Origin: Planococcus sp. (in: firmicutes)
Lineage (GTDB): Bacteria; Bacillota; Bacilli; Bacillales_A; Planococcaceae
NCBI GenBank assembly: GCA_030147455.1
Contig: JASKZU010000073.1
Location: forward strand, 1 to 8,744
Direction of reading: 5' to 3'
Length of the DNA: 8,744 nucleotides
Shown here in pieces: positions 1 through 6,054 of this stretch. The notes beneath the pieces were generated by a model, which saw only the letters and a program-made list of their open reading frames with translations, did no database searches and was not told the origin of the DNA. The position numbers and the translations under genes are program-made. Position 1 is the first letter of the stretch, and each line of letters starts with the position of its first letter.

Positions 1-460
1 TCGGAAGAAGTTCAGCTAAAAGCAAAGCTTCGTGGACATCTCCGATAAAGTCAGATTTACGCGCCTCTGTATAAACTGGCCGTTGGGATAAATCCATGCC
101 TTCGAGCAGTTGATCAGTAGATGCAATCACAGTGCCTGCAGGGTCGGTAATGCCGATCCACGAAAAAGCCGGCACTTGCTGCTGCAGAGCTTCAATGGAA
201 GCGCGTTGATCTCCAGGATGTGTGACCAGTTCGAGCTCTGCAATTTCACCAAATGTCTTGATTTCACTGTAGCGCCCCCACATATATTGATCTAGGCGAT
301 CCTTCATCTGAAAAGCAACATTCGATAAATCATTTCCGCGTTCTTCTTTCAAACGATCCATGCTAATTTCCGAAGCAAGTATGCTCAGAATGGCTGCAAA
401 TATCATAATAAAAAGGGCGAATATTAAACCCCAGTAATTTCTGAGCGATAATGATTTCAT
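1..460 (-). CDS. Membrane-anchored sensor protein, dCache-like extracellular domain (N-terminal part only)
   Basis: The first 153 codons of a gene that runs off the left edge. It starts at the ATG read from 460-458, preceded by GAAAGGG at a usable distance. A short basic N-terminus is followed by one membrane helix at about residues 9-30. An amphipathic, charged stretch comes next (MDRLKEERGND, about 34-44), then a periplasmic/extracellular region with 'FSWIGITDPAGTVIAST' near residues 99-115. That string is typical of the PAS-like fold of dCache domains. In Bacillales such N-termini sit on diguanylate cyclases, histidine kinases or chemoreceptors. The output domain lies outside the window, so the class cannot be decided. 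A second membrane helix would be expected beyond the edge. The gene appears to be monocistronic at its 5' end, behind the terminator of the haem monooxygenase gene. Confidence 0.75.
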   Translation of the reverse strand, partial: MKSLSLRNYWGLIFALFIMIFAAILSILASEISMDRLKEERGNDLSNVAFQMKDRLDQYMWGRYSEIKTFGEIAELELVTHPGDQRASIEALQQQVPAFSWIGITDPAGTVIASTDQLLEGMDLSQRPVYTEARKSDFIGDVHEALLLAELLP

Positions 461-501
461 AAGGATCCCTTTCGAAATAACTAATTTAAACGAATAAAGC
501 T

Positions 502-510
502 AGTATATCA
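502..510 (-). promoter_or_regulatory. Extended -10 promoter for the sensor gene
   Basis: Read on the minus strand this is TGATATACT: a TG-n extension and a TATACT -10 box (5 of 6 to consensus). No convincing -35 box lies 16-18 nt upstream, as is common for extended -10 promoters. The predicted transcript start is near 495, giving a leader of about 35 nt before the sensor gene. Confidence 0.45.
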
Positions 511-542
511 AAAGTCCTGCATTAAAAGGAGAAAAAATATAA

Positions 543-574
543 AAGAAACAGGCAGTATGGACTGCCTGTTTCTT
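543..574 (-). terminator. Rho-independent terminator of the haem monooxygenase gene
   Basis: A perfect 14-bp inverted repeat (543-556 with 561-574) has a 4-nt loop. On the minus strand the stem is followed by a T-rich tail (TTTATATTTTTT). The stop codon of the monooxygenase gene (TAA, 575-573) lies at the foot of the stem, so the gene ends inside its own terminator. On the plus strand there is no comparable T-run, so it is mainly unidirectional. Confidence 0.85.
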
Positions 575-905
575 AGGAAGTAGCTTCGATGACAGAAGCG
601 ATTTTAGTAATAACAAGTTCGCTTCCGAGCATCGGCGACTCTTTTTTCTCGCCGTTTTCTTCAGCTTCTGGGCGTTTATGGGCTTGTTTAAAGACATCGC
701 TTGTTTTCCAAGCTTCAAAGTTCTCCAGTGTTTCCCAATACATGTTCACGTTCAATTCATCATACTCATCCAGATTTTGCGTGATGGTCACTTCGACTTT
801 GTGGAAACCTTCCATCTCCTGCAGGGCACCAGGACGTGTGAAGTTTGGCGCCATTTTCTCAGCAAAGCCCTGTTTCATTTTGATGCGGTTCGTTACGATA
901 TACAT
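573..905 (-). CDS. isdG: Haem-degrading monooxygenase, IsdG/IsdI/HmoA type (ABM fold)
   Basis: A 110-residue cytoplasmic protein of the antibiotic-biosynthesis-monooxygenase (dimeric ferredoxin-like) fold. IsdG-family enzymes open the haem ring oxidatively and release iron, using an Asn-Trp-His triad. The triad is visible here as N6, W66 and H76, exactly the numbering known for staphylococcal IsdI. The family strings 'NMYWETLENFEAW' (54-66) and 'SPMLGSELVI' (90-99) are also present. Length is normal for the family. The start is the ATG at 905-903, with AAAAGGAG 10 nt upstream. No iron-uptake genes adjoin it, so it may serve haem turnover rather than a dedicated Isd import system. The gene has its own promoter candidate and a strong terminator. 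I see no recognisable Fur box near the promoter. The symbol is by family; hmoA would be the Bacillus equivalent. Confidence 0.9.
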   Translation of the reverse strand: MYIVTNRIKMKQGFAEKMAPNFTRPGALQEMEGFHKVEVTITQNLDEYDELNVNMYWETLENFEAWKTSDVFKQAHKRPEAEENGEKKESPMLGSELVITKIASVIEATS

Positions 906-946
906 ATGAGCATGTCTCCTTTTGGATTGAAATGCTTGACGCTTTC

Positions 947-976
947 ACTGTATCACAATCTCTGGAGGTTTGTCCG
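947..976 (-). promoter_or_regulatory. Possible promoter for the haem monooxygenase gene
   Basis: On the minus strand: CGGACA (976-971, 4 of 6 to the -35 consensus), an 18-nt spacer, then TACAGT (952-947, 4 of 6) preceded by TG one base upstream (extended -10). The predicted start is near 940, with a leader of about 35 nt. It lies just past the stop codon of the symporter gene. No terminator separates the two genes, so read-through from the symporter promoter is also possible. Confidence 0.35.
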
Positions 977-988
977 GTCAAGCGGCAT

Positions 989-2215
989 TCAGGCCTTCGA
1001 TGCGCGCCGCTTTTCGCTTTGGTCGATCAGCTTCGATCCAGCCAAATCACCTGTGACGTTGAGCATGGTCGCACCCATGCCGACAAGTGCATCAATGGCC
1101 GTCAACAGAGCCACGGCTTCCATTGGCAAACCAAGCTGCACGAATACAGTGGCAATCATGACGATGCCTGCGCCTGGAATCCCGGCAGTACCGATTGTTG
1201 CGAGCGTTCCGACGATAACGACAAGCACCATTTCCGACAATGTCAACGGATCGCCGACCACATTGGCGGCAAAAATGGCGGATACAGCGATGCGAATCGC
1301 TGCACCGTCCATATTGATCGTTGCGCCGAGCGGCAAGCTAAAGCCGTACAAGCTTTTCGATATGCCGAGGCCCCGTGCCGCATCAAGCGTCAAAGGCAGT
1401 GTTCCTGAGCTGCTTTGTGTCGTAAATGCTGTGAGCATGGGTGTCCATGCATGTTTGAAGAACGTCAGCGGATTGACTTTGAATACCATCATCGCCAGCG
1501 TATACAAAGCAATTTGAACCGCAATCGCAATGTAAAGAACCCCAACCATTCCACCGAGCGAAACAAGCGTGTCGACCCCCTGCGAGCCGACTGTCTGCGC
1601 CATGATCGCGAAGATACCGATCGGCACGTATTGAAGAATCACTTTTAACACGAGCATTGTTGCTTCGTTTAATGCACTCACCGTTTTCATCAAATGATTG
1701 CCGAGTTCGCCCAATTCTGCTGAGCTTCTCATATAAGACAACGCGATGCCGAAAGCGAATGCGGTAAAGATGATGCCGAGCAAATTCATTTCACTGAATG
1801 CTGCAATAATGTTCGAAGGAACGATATTCAACAGCACATTTGTGAGGCCTGGGTTTTCCGGCACATCGAACGTCTCGGAACCACTGAGCTGCAAGCCGGT
1901 GCCAGGCTGAAAAATACTGGCGATCGATAAGCCGACAACAATAGCGAATGCAGAGCTGAGTGTATAGAACAAGAAAACTTTACCCCCCATTCGCCCAAGA
2001 TCGCCGATTTTCGATTGGTTGATGCCGACAATGAGCGTGAAGAAAATAAGCGGCACGATCAGGAATGTCAAAAGCCGCAGCAGCAAGTCGCCAAGCGGCG
2101 CAAGAACGGCCGTTCCTTCGCCGAACACAAATCCTGCGATCACCCCGAGGATAAGCGCGACGGTAATTTTCAAAATGAGGGATATATTCATATAAGATTT
2201 CCAAAAAGCTTTCAT
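989..2215 (-). CDS. DAACS-family sodium/solute symporter with altered substrate site
   Basis: A 408-residue integral membrane protein of the dicarboxylate/amino acid:cation symporter family (GltPh, GltP, DctA type). The re-entrant hairpin HP1 is marked by 'SSSGTLPLT' (268-276), TM7 by 'NMDGA' (301-305), HP2 by 'GIPGAG' (345-350) and TM8 by 'NVTGD' (386-390). Residues equivalent to the GltPh sodium ligands are kept: N301, D303, N386, D390. Several substrate-site residues differ. GltPh R276 is Q267, T314 is A305, Y317 is R308, D394 is G379 and R397 is A382, from an ungapped alignment by eye in these segments. So sodium coupling is likely, but classical aspartate/glutamate binding is doubtful. 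The start is the ATG at 2215-2213, behind AAAGGAGG with 5-nt spacing. It is divergent from gluconokinase and upstream of the haem monooxygenase gene with an 83-bp gap. The substrate is unknown. Confidence 0.9.
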   Translation of the reverse strand: MKAFWKSYMNISLILKITVALILGVIAGFVFGEGTAVLAPLGDLLLRLLTFLIVPLIFFTLIVGINQSKIGDLGRMGGKVFLFYTLSSAFAIVVGLSIASIFQPGTGLQLSGSETFDVPENPGLTNVLLNIVPSNIIAAFSEMNLLGIIFTAFAFGIALSYMRSSAELGELGNHLMKTVSALNEATMLVLKVILQYVPIGIFAIMAQTVGSQGVDTLVSLGGMVGVLYIAIAVQIALYTLAMMVFKVNPLTFFKHAWTPMLTAFTTQSSSGTLPLTLDAARGLGISKSLYGFSLPLGATINMDGAAIRIAVSAIFAANVVGDPLTLSEMVLVVIVGTLATIGTAGIPGAGIVMIATVFVQLGLPMEAVALLTAIDALVGMGATMLNVTGDLAGSKLIDQSEKRRASKA

Positions 2216-2270
2216 AGGCGCCTCCTTTTTTATTTAAAAACGGATAAAATTAGTCGGATTTAACCTTTTC

Positions 2271-2299
2271 ACGATAGCTGATGCGTTTTGTTTTGTCAA
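2271..2299 (-). promoter_or_regulatory. Sigma-A promoter of the symporter gene
   Basis: On the minus strand: a perfect -35 TTGACA (2299-2294), a 17-nt spacer and TATCGT (2276-2271, 4 of 6 to the -10 consensus). The predicted transcript start is near 2264, leaving a leader of about 48 nt before the start codon. The promoter lies in the divergent region between symporter and gluconokinase. I could not find an equally good promoter pointing toward the gluconokinase. Confidence 0.65.
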
Positions 2300-2356
2300 A
2301 GAAGCAAACTCGGCAGGAAAAGACGAGCGCAGCGCCGAACAAAGCGGACAGAAGAT

Positions 2357-2362
2357 AGGAGG
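2357..2362 (+). promoter_or_regulatory. Strong ribosome binding site out of register with gluconokinase
   Basis: AGGAGG sits 8 nt before ATG 2371 and 46 nt before the gluconokinase start at 2409. It is the only good Shine-Dalgarno sequence in the region. It therefore serves either the 14-codon frame at 2371 or, if the A6 tract is read with one extra base, a longer gluconokinase. Confidence 0.6.
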
Positions 2363-2370
2363 AATATGGC

Positions 2371-2415
2371 ATGCAAAAAATAAGAACAGCAAGTGGCACA
2401 AGAGCGTTATGGTGA
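2371..2415 (+). CDS. Possible 14-codon leader frame overlapping the gluconokinase start
   Basis: ATG 2371 opens a 14-residue frame (MQKIRTASGTRALW) that stops at TGA 2413-2415. The stop overlaps the gluconokinase start in the string ATGGTGA, an arrangement typical of translational coupling. It has an excellent AGGAGG at 8-nt spacing, whereas the kinase ATG itself has only a weak AAGAG. No regulatory amino-acid run is obvious. The alternative is that it is not a separate peptide. The A6 tract at 2375-2380 lies early in the frame, and one added A would place ATG 2371 in frame with the kinase. Confidence 0.3.
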   Translation: MQKIRTASGTRALW

Positions 2416-3941
2416 CAGATGTTAACGGCTATTTAGGCGTAGACGTCGGCACTTCATCGGCTAAAGCGGTCTTGTACGGAACAGGCGGCACGCTGCTCGC
2501 ACAGGCGCAGCGAACCTACCCGCTCGAAACGCCTGATCCGTTTACCGCTGAAATTGATCCCAACCGAGTATTCCAAGCTGTGCTCGAAGTGGCCAAAGAA
2601 GCGGTGAGCATGGGGGGGGCGGTGAATATCCGCTTTTTGTCGCTATCCGGTGCCATGCACAGCCTCCTTTTAATGGATGGAAAAGGAGAATTGCTGACAA
2701 ATTGCATCACTTGGGCAGACACGCGAAGCCTCCGGGCCGCAGAAAAAATTCGCACCGAGCAGCCGGGGCTTTACCAGAAAACAGGAACGCCGGTTCATGC
2801 GATGTCGCCGCTCGCCAAAATCCTTTGGCTCCGGGAAGAACAACCGGAAATTTTTCAGCAAACGGCCTTGTTTGTAGATTTAAAAAGCTATTTGCTGCAC
2901 CGCTTGTTCGGCGTATGGCTGATCGACGAATCGCTCGCCAGTGCCACCGGTTTGTTTGACCCGTGCGCATCCTGCTGGCACAACCAAACGCTTGAATTTT
3001 TAGGCATCCAAGAAATCCAGTTGCCCCGAGTGGTTCCTGTTACACACCAATTGCAAGGCATGGACCGGCAGTATGCCGAAGCGATGGGAATTCCAAGCGG
3101 ATTGCCTGTCGTCATCGGGGCGAGCGACGGCGCATTGTCGAATCTTGGGCTCGGCGCTTTAGAAAAAGGGACGCTTGCGTTGTCGGTTGGGACAAGCGGA
3201 GCAGTTCGGGCCATCGTAGACGAACCTGTCTTCGATGCGCTTGGCCGCACATTTTGCTATAAAATCAGCCCCGAACAATATTTGATCGGCGGCCCGGTCA
3301 ACAACGGCGGACTGGTATTAAACTGGCTGATTGGTGCCTTGGGCGAGGCAAAAACTACCCGCGAGCAATTGCTGGCTGATGCGGCATCGGCTCCGCCCGG
3401 CTCGGATGGCTTGTTATTTCATCCCTATTTGACGGGTGAGAGGGCGCCGTTGTGGAATGCTTCGGCGCGTGGTTCGTATTTCGGGCTGAGCATTCACCAT
3501 ACGCGTGCCCATTTGGCCCGTTCTGCGCTCGAAGGCGTCATATTCAATCTCGTTGAAGTTATCAAAACGGTCGAATCGCTGACTGGCCCGACCGAACTGA
3601 TCCGTGCTTCCGGCGGTTTTTCGCGATCGCCGTTTTGGCGTCAGCTGATTGCAGACATGACGGGACTGCCGGTGGAATTTCCGAAAAATCCCGAGAGCGG
3701 CTGTCTTGGTGCTGTTCTTGTTGGCCGCTTTGCAATAGGTGAACTGCAAAAACTTGGAGACAACGACTGGCCGGCAAGCGATATATACCGGCATGAGCCG
3801 GACACTTTGAATGCGGCACTTTACCGCGAGCTGCTGATGGTTTATTTGAAGACCGGGCAGATGCTAAAAGAAGGCTATGCAGAAATCGAGTCTTTCCAAG
3901 CGCGCCATGCGTTGAATCCTCGTTTTCCTTTGGCTGAATGA
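2409..3941 (+). CDS. gntK: Gluconokinase, FGGY carbohydrate kinase family
   Basis: A 510-residue cytoplasmic FGGY kinase, predicted to phosphorylate D-gluconate with ATP to 6-phosphogluconate, feeding the pentose phosphate pathway. Visible motifs: N-terminal phosphate loop 'VDVGTSSAKAVLY' (11-23), 'SGAMHS' (80-85) and 'ITWADTRS' (100-107), both close to Bacillus GntK. The catalytic-base segment is 'GASDGA' with D240. The second phosphate loop is 'GTSGA' (261-265), then 'GERAPLW' (343-349) and the adenosine-binding 'ASGG' (400-403). Length matches GntK (about 513). Related FGGY kinases such as xylulokinase usually carry GQMHG instead of GAMHS. Start: ATG 2409, or GTG 2412; neither has a good ribosome binding site. 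No gntR or gntP adjoins; the symporter is divergent. A G8 tract lies inside codons 68-71. There is no clear terminator after the gene. Confidence 0.88.
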   Translation: MVTDVNGYLGVDVGTSSAKAVLYGTGGTLLAQAQRTYPLETPDPFTAEIDPNRVFQAVLEVAKEAVSMGGAVNIRFLSLSGAMHSLLLMDGKGELLTNCITWADTRSLRAAEKIRTEQPGLYQKTGTPVHAMSPLAKILWLREEQPEIFQQTALFVDLKSYLLHRLFGVWLIDESLASATGLFDPCASCWHNQTLEFLGIQEIQLPRVVPVTHQLQGMDRQYAEAMGIPSGLPVVIGASDGALSNLGLGALEKGTLALSVGTSGAVRAIVDEPVFDALGRTFCYKISPEQYLIGGPVNNGGLVLNWLIGALGEAKTTREQLLADAASAPPGSDGLLFHPYLTGERAPLWNASARGSYFGLSIHHTRAHLARSALEGVIFNLVEVIKTVESLTGPTELIRASGGFSRSPFWRQLIADMTGLPVEFPKNPESGCLGAVLVGRFAIGELQKLGDNDWPASDIYRHEPDTLNAALYRELLMVYLKTGQMLKEGYAEIESFQARHALNPRFPLAE

Positions 3942-3965
3942 TGAATAAAAAATGTTGAAATATTC

Positions 3966-3971
3966 TATAAT
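3966..3971 (+). promoter_or_regulatory. Possible -10 box for the seven-gene plus-strand cluster
   Basis: A perfect TATAAT in a very AT-rich stretch just after the gluconokinase stop. No good -35 box stands 16-18 nt upstream. A nearby TTAACA (3972-3977) has a weak TAGATA 16 nt after it, so an alternative start slightly downstream is possible. Either would give a leader of about 60-80 nt before the first DUF4181-like gene. Confidence 0.35.
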
Positions 3972-4059
3972 TTAACAAAACCGCATGGTACGATAGATAT
4001 ATAGCCTTGATGCAATAGAAAGAACACAAAGGTGCTTAAAGAAAAAAGGGGGGTACGCA

Positions 4060-4494
4060 ATGCCGGAAAATTGGGCTTGGCAGTTCGGCACATTTCTGGT
4101 CGCTTTCATAGCCGTTACAAGCGCTGTAAATTGGCTGTTGCGCAAAATATTGAACGTCGAGCGCAAAGAAGTGTTTTCGTACTCCTCGAATTTTTTCACA
4201 GACACTCACCAAAAGGTCCATGACTATTTTCGGTGGGGCGGGGCAATCGGGTATACCGCATCGCTTGCTGTATTCGGATTTGAAAAAGGTTCGCTTTACT
4301 TTTTGGCTGTATCTATAGTTTTAGGAGGCTTCCAAGAGGTGTTCAACGCTTATATGGAAAAAAAGCATTCCGACAACCCGAACGACTATATCTATACATT
4401 ATTGAAATCTGCCGTATTTGCGGTCGTGCTCGTAACATGCGCAGCGGCATTTCTTCCAGATCTGCTCAAAGTGATGTGGGAAACGCTGCATTAG
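4060..4494 (+). CDS. DUF4181-like membrane protein, copy A
   Basis: A 144-residue small membrane protein. Predicted helices lie at about 7-27, 60-74, 79-96 and 115-136. A cytoplasmic-looking motif 'LRKILNVERKEVFSYSSN' (27-44) follows the first helix, and 'AYMEKKH....NDYIYTLL' (97-115) precedes the last. This pattern of LRK-L--E+K, an N--H segment and a late YMEKK resembles the DUF4181 family of Bacillales, whose function is unknown. The start is ATG 4060 behind a run of six G after AAAAAA (4042-4053). It is the first of two tandem paralogues and probably the first gene of the cluster. The family assignment is from memory of the motif pattern, so moderately sure. Confidence 0.75.
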   Translation: MPENWAWQFGTFLVAFIAVTSAVNWLLRKILNVERKEVFSYSSNFFTDTHQKVHDYFRWGGAIGYTASLAVFGFEKGSLYFLAVSIVLGGFQEVFNAYMEKKHSDNPNDYIYTLLKSAVFAVVLVTCAAAFLPDLLKVMWETLH

Positions 4495-4533
4495 TGCAAA
4501 TGAATGATTCAATAGAAAAGCGGGGTAAGGGAC

Positions 4534-4980
4534 ATGGAATTGTTTAAATATATGTTTATTGAAAATGGCCTGCTGTGGCGGATGCTTGCTTTGTTCGCTG
4601 TCTACGGAGCAGGAGTTTACAGTGTGAGTCGGGTTTTGCGCAAAATACTGGGCGTTGAGCGGAAAAAGCTCTTTGGTGGTTCGGACAACTACGTTAATGA
4701 ACGTCACCGGCAAATGGATCGCTATCTTAGGCTTGGCGGCGGACTTGTCGCTGTTGCCGCGGTTCTTGCATTTGGTTTTGAAAACCCTTGGCTGCTCTTC
4801 GCTGTCTTGCTGGCAACAGGCGCAGTGGTAGAACTTTATACAGCCTATATGCAAAAAACGCATGCTGGCCATTCAAACGACTACCTGTTCACATTGCTGC
4901 AGCTGCCTGCTGTGTATACTATTTTATTGGTCTGCATGAGCTTGTTTTTCCCGGAATTTTTCAGTTCCATAAAAGGGTAG
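4534..4980 (+). CDS. DUF4181-like membrane protein, copy B
   Basis: A 148-residue paralogue of the gene 39 bp upstream. Shared landmarks in the same order: 'LRKILGVERKKLF' (35-47), an N..H segment (52-58), 'YLRLGGG' (64-70), 'FGFE' (80-83), 'AYMQKTH' (104-110) and 'SNDYLFTLL' (114-122). Four hydrophobic segments alternate with these motifs. The start is ATG 4534 with a G-rich Shine-Dalgarno (GGGGTAAGGG, 4521-4530). The two copies have diverged well beyond a recent duplication: motifs are kept while the membrane segments differ. They may form a heteromer. Function unknown. Confidence 0.75.
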   Translation: MELFKYMFIENGLLWRMLALFAVYGAGVYSVSRVLRKILGVERKKLFGGSDNYVNERHRQMDRYLRLGGGLVAVAAVLAFGFENPWLLFAVLLATGAVVELYTAYMQKTHAGHSNDYLFTLLQLPAVYTILLVCMSLFFPEFFSSIKG

Positions 4981-5026
4981 AATGCGGCTGAATTGCCATC
5001 ACGTACCAAAAAAGGAGGCAGTCAGA

Positions 5027-5479
5027 ATGGTTCATCAAGGAAAAGTGCAGCGCTGGCTGCTGGTCGGTTTGCTGCTGTTGGTCAATGTACCGCCGCTCTC
5101 ATTTGGCCCGTTTCCAACAGGGTTTGCGCTATATTTTCAGCTGTTCGCATCAGTGCTCATCGGACTGGCTTTGTTCGTGAAAGCACGCGTGAAGATTCGT
5201 AAAGACAACATCATTTACCGCCTCCAATTGTGGACTGTCCCGCTTTTTCACCAGACGGTTTACCACGGCGAAATTCGGCGCATTGAATTTAAGCGCAGCA
5301 ATCGGAAAGCCAAAACCGCGGTCATCCATGTGGAAAAAGGAATCGATCTTCGCTTGAGCCTGTTTGATGACACGTTATTCAATGAATTGGCTGAGTTTGC
5401 GGAGCGCAACAAAGTAGAACTGCAAAAATCAAAAGACTACCGGACAGTGGAAAAGCTCGGCAGCAACCGGTTGAAGTAA
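5027..5479 (+). CDS. Two-helix membrane protein with a cytoplasmic beta-rich domain
   Basis: I do not recognise this 150-residue protein. It has two membrane helices at about 9-27 and 33-52, joined by a short Pro/Gly-rich turn (VPPLSFGPFPTG). A basic, beta-strand-like region follows (about 53-112: 'VKIRKDNIIYRLQLW', 'GEIRRIEFKRSNRKAKTAVIHV'), then a charged helical tail. The order '2 helices, then KIRKDNIIYR... EIRRIEF' recalls bacterial PH-domain (bPH) membrane proteins; that is inference. The start chosen is ATG 5027 because AAAGGAGG ends 8 nt before it. An ATG 45 nt upstream (4982) is in frame but lacks a ribosome binding site. It lies 46 bp after the second DUF4181-like gene. Confidence 0.7.
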   Translation: MVHQGKVQRWLLVGLLLLVNVPPLSFGPFPTGFALYFQLFASVLIGLALFVKARVKIRKDNIIYRLQLWTVPLFHQTVYHGEIRRIEFKRSNRKAKTAVIHVEKGIDLRLSLFDDTLFNELAEFAERNKVELQKSKDYRTVEKLGSNRLK

Positions 5480-5488
5480 TCCGGTTTT
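5465..5488 (+). terminator. Weak terminator-like inverted repeat at the end of the two-helix gene
   Basis: AACCGG (5465-5470) pairs with CCGGTT (5481-5486) across a 10-nt loop and is followed by only TT and then GG. The stem is short and the T-run minimal. It might attenuate the downstream GNAT genes, but I would not call it a full terminator. Confidence 0.2.
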
Positions 5489-5520
5489 GGTGAGGGCGAC
5501 GGACGGGAAAGGGGATGCGC

Positions 5521-6054
5521 ATGAAATTGGAAAGCGAACGGCTGATACTCCGGCGTTACGGTGATGAAGACTTTGACTTTCTGTGCTCACTTTTAAAGCA
5601 GCCGGAAGTGATGCGGCATATCGGAAACGGCGCAACGAGAAACCGGCAAGAAGCACTGGAATTCATGTATTGGATTTACCGCTCCTACCGCGAGCATCCC
5701 TTCTACGGCTTACTGCTGCTGACAACAAAAGCAGACGGCCGGCCAGTCGGCCACGCCGGGCTTGTCCGGCAGACAGTGAACGGCATTGAAGAACTCGAAG
5801 TCGGCTACTGGCTCGATCCGGCATTCTGGGGCTTTGGCTACGCTACAGAAGCGGCCTCGCTTTTGTGCCGCGTCGGGTTTCAGCAAACAGGCCAAACGCA
5901 GCTTATTTCATTGATTCAGCCCCAAAACCAGGCTTCGGTCAAAGTGGCTGAAGCAATCGGCATGAAACGCAGCTTTGAACTGTTGCGGAATGGACAAAGC
6001 GTCTATGTGTACAAGTTGGAAAAGGAGAGATGGCATGCAATTTCCGATTCTTGA
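5521..6054 (+). CDS. GNAT N-acetyltransferase, RimJ/RimL type
   Basis: A 177-residue acetyl-CoA-dependent N-acetyltransferase of the Acetyltransf_3 group. The N-terminal family signature is 'LESERLILRRY' (3-13). The central strand and acetyl-CoA pyrophosphate loop are 'EVGYWLDPAFWGFGYATEA' (93-111), in which G-F-G-Y-A matches the (Q/R)xxGx(G/A) motif with W in place of the usual first residue. The C-terminal signature 'NQASVKVAEAIGMKR' (136-150) corresponds to the N-x-x-S-x-x-(hydrophobic)-x-E-x-x-G motif. The start is ATG 5521, not ATG 5515: the Shine-Dalgarno GAAAGGGG (5507-5514) touches 5515 but lies 6 nt before 5521. The gene overlaps the next GNAT by 20 nt. The substrate (protein N-terminus, amino acid or antibiotic) cannot be told. 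Confidence 0.85.
   Translation: MKLESERLILRRYGDEDFDFLCSLLKQPEVMRHIGNGATRNRQEALEFMYWIYRSYREHPFYGLLLLTTKADGRPVGHAGLVRQTVNGIEELEVGYWLDPAFWGFGYATEAASLLCRVGFQQTGQTQLISLIQPQNQASVKVAEAIGMKRSFELLRNGQSVYVYKLEKERWHAISDS

Noticed and set aside
932..1408. A 158-codon plus-strand open frame opposite the symporter gene
   Set aside because: It is an antisense shadow with a Cys/His-rich, low-hydrophobicity composition and no family resemblance.
678..1517. A 279-codon plus-strand open frame
   Set aside because: It runs antisense across the haem monooxygenase and the C-terminal part of the symporter, both of which have convincing family motifs. The translation has no recognisable domain and no ribosome binding site.
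2226..2408. GntR operator, CcpA (cre) site or promoter for gluconokinase
   Set aside because: I searched by eye for the ATACTTGTATACAAGTAT-type operator, a cre consensus and -35/-10 pairs toward the kinase, and found none with an acceptable match.
3562..4029. A 155-codon minus-strand frame across the end of gntK and the following gap
   Set aside because: It is mostly antisense to the gluconokinase C-terminus, and its composition is not protein-like.
4399..4872. A 157-codon minus-strand frame opposite the DUF4181-like pair
   Set aside because: It is antisense to two paralogues that share motifs with each other, so the plus-strand reading is the real one.
4982..5026. An upstream ATG for the two-helix membrane protein
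   Set aside because: AAAGGAGG is placed correctly for ATG 5027, and the extra 15 residues include part of the ribosome binding site itself.
5975..6034. Upstream starts for the second GNAT
   Set aside because: They lie inside the first GNAT gene without a binding site; the GNAT fold signature begins right after ATG 6035.
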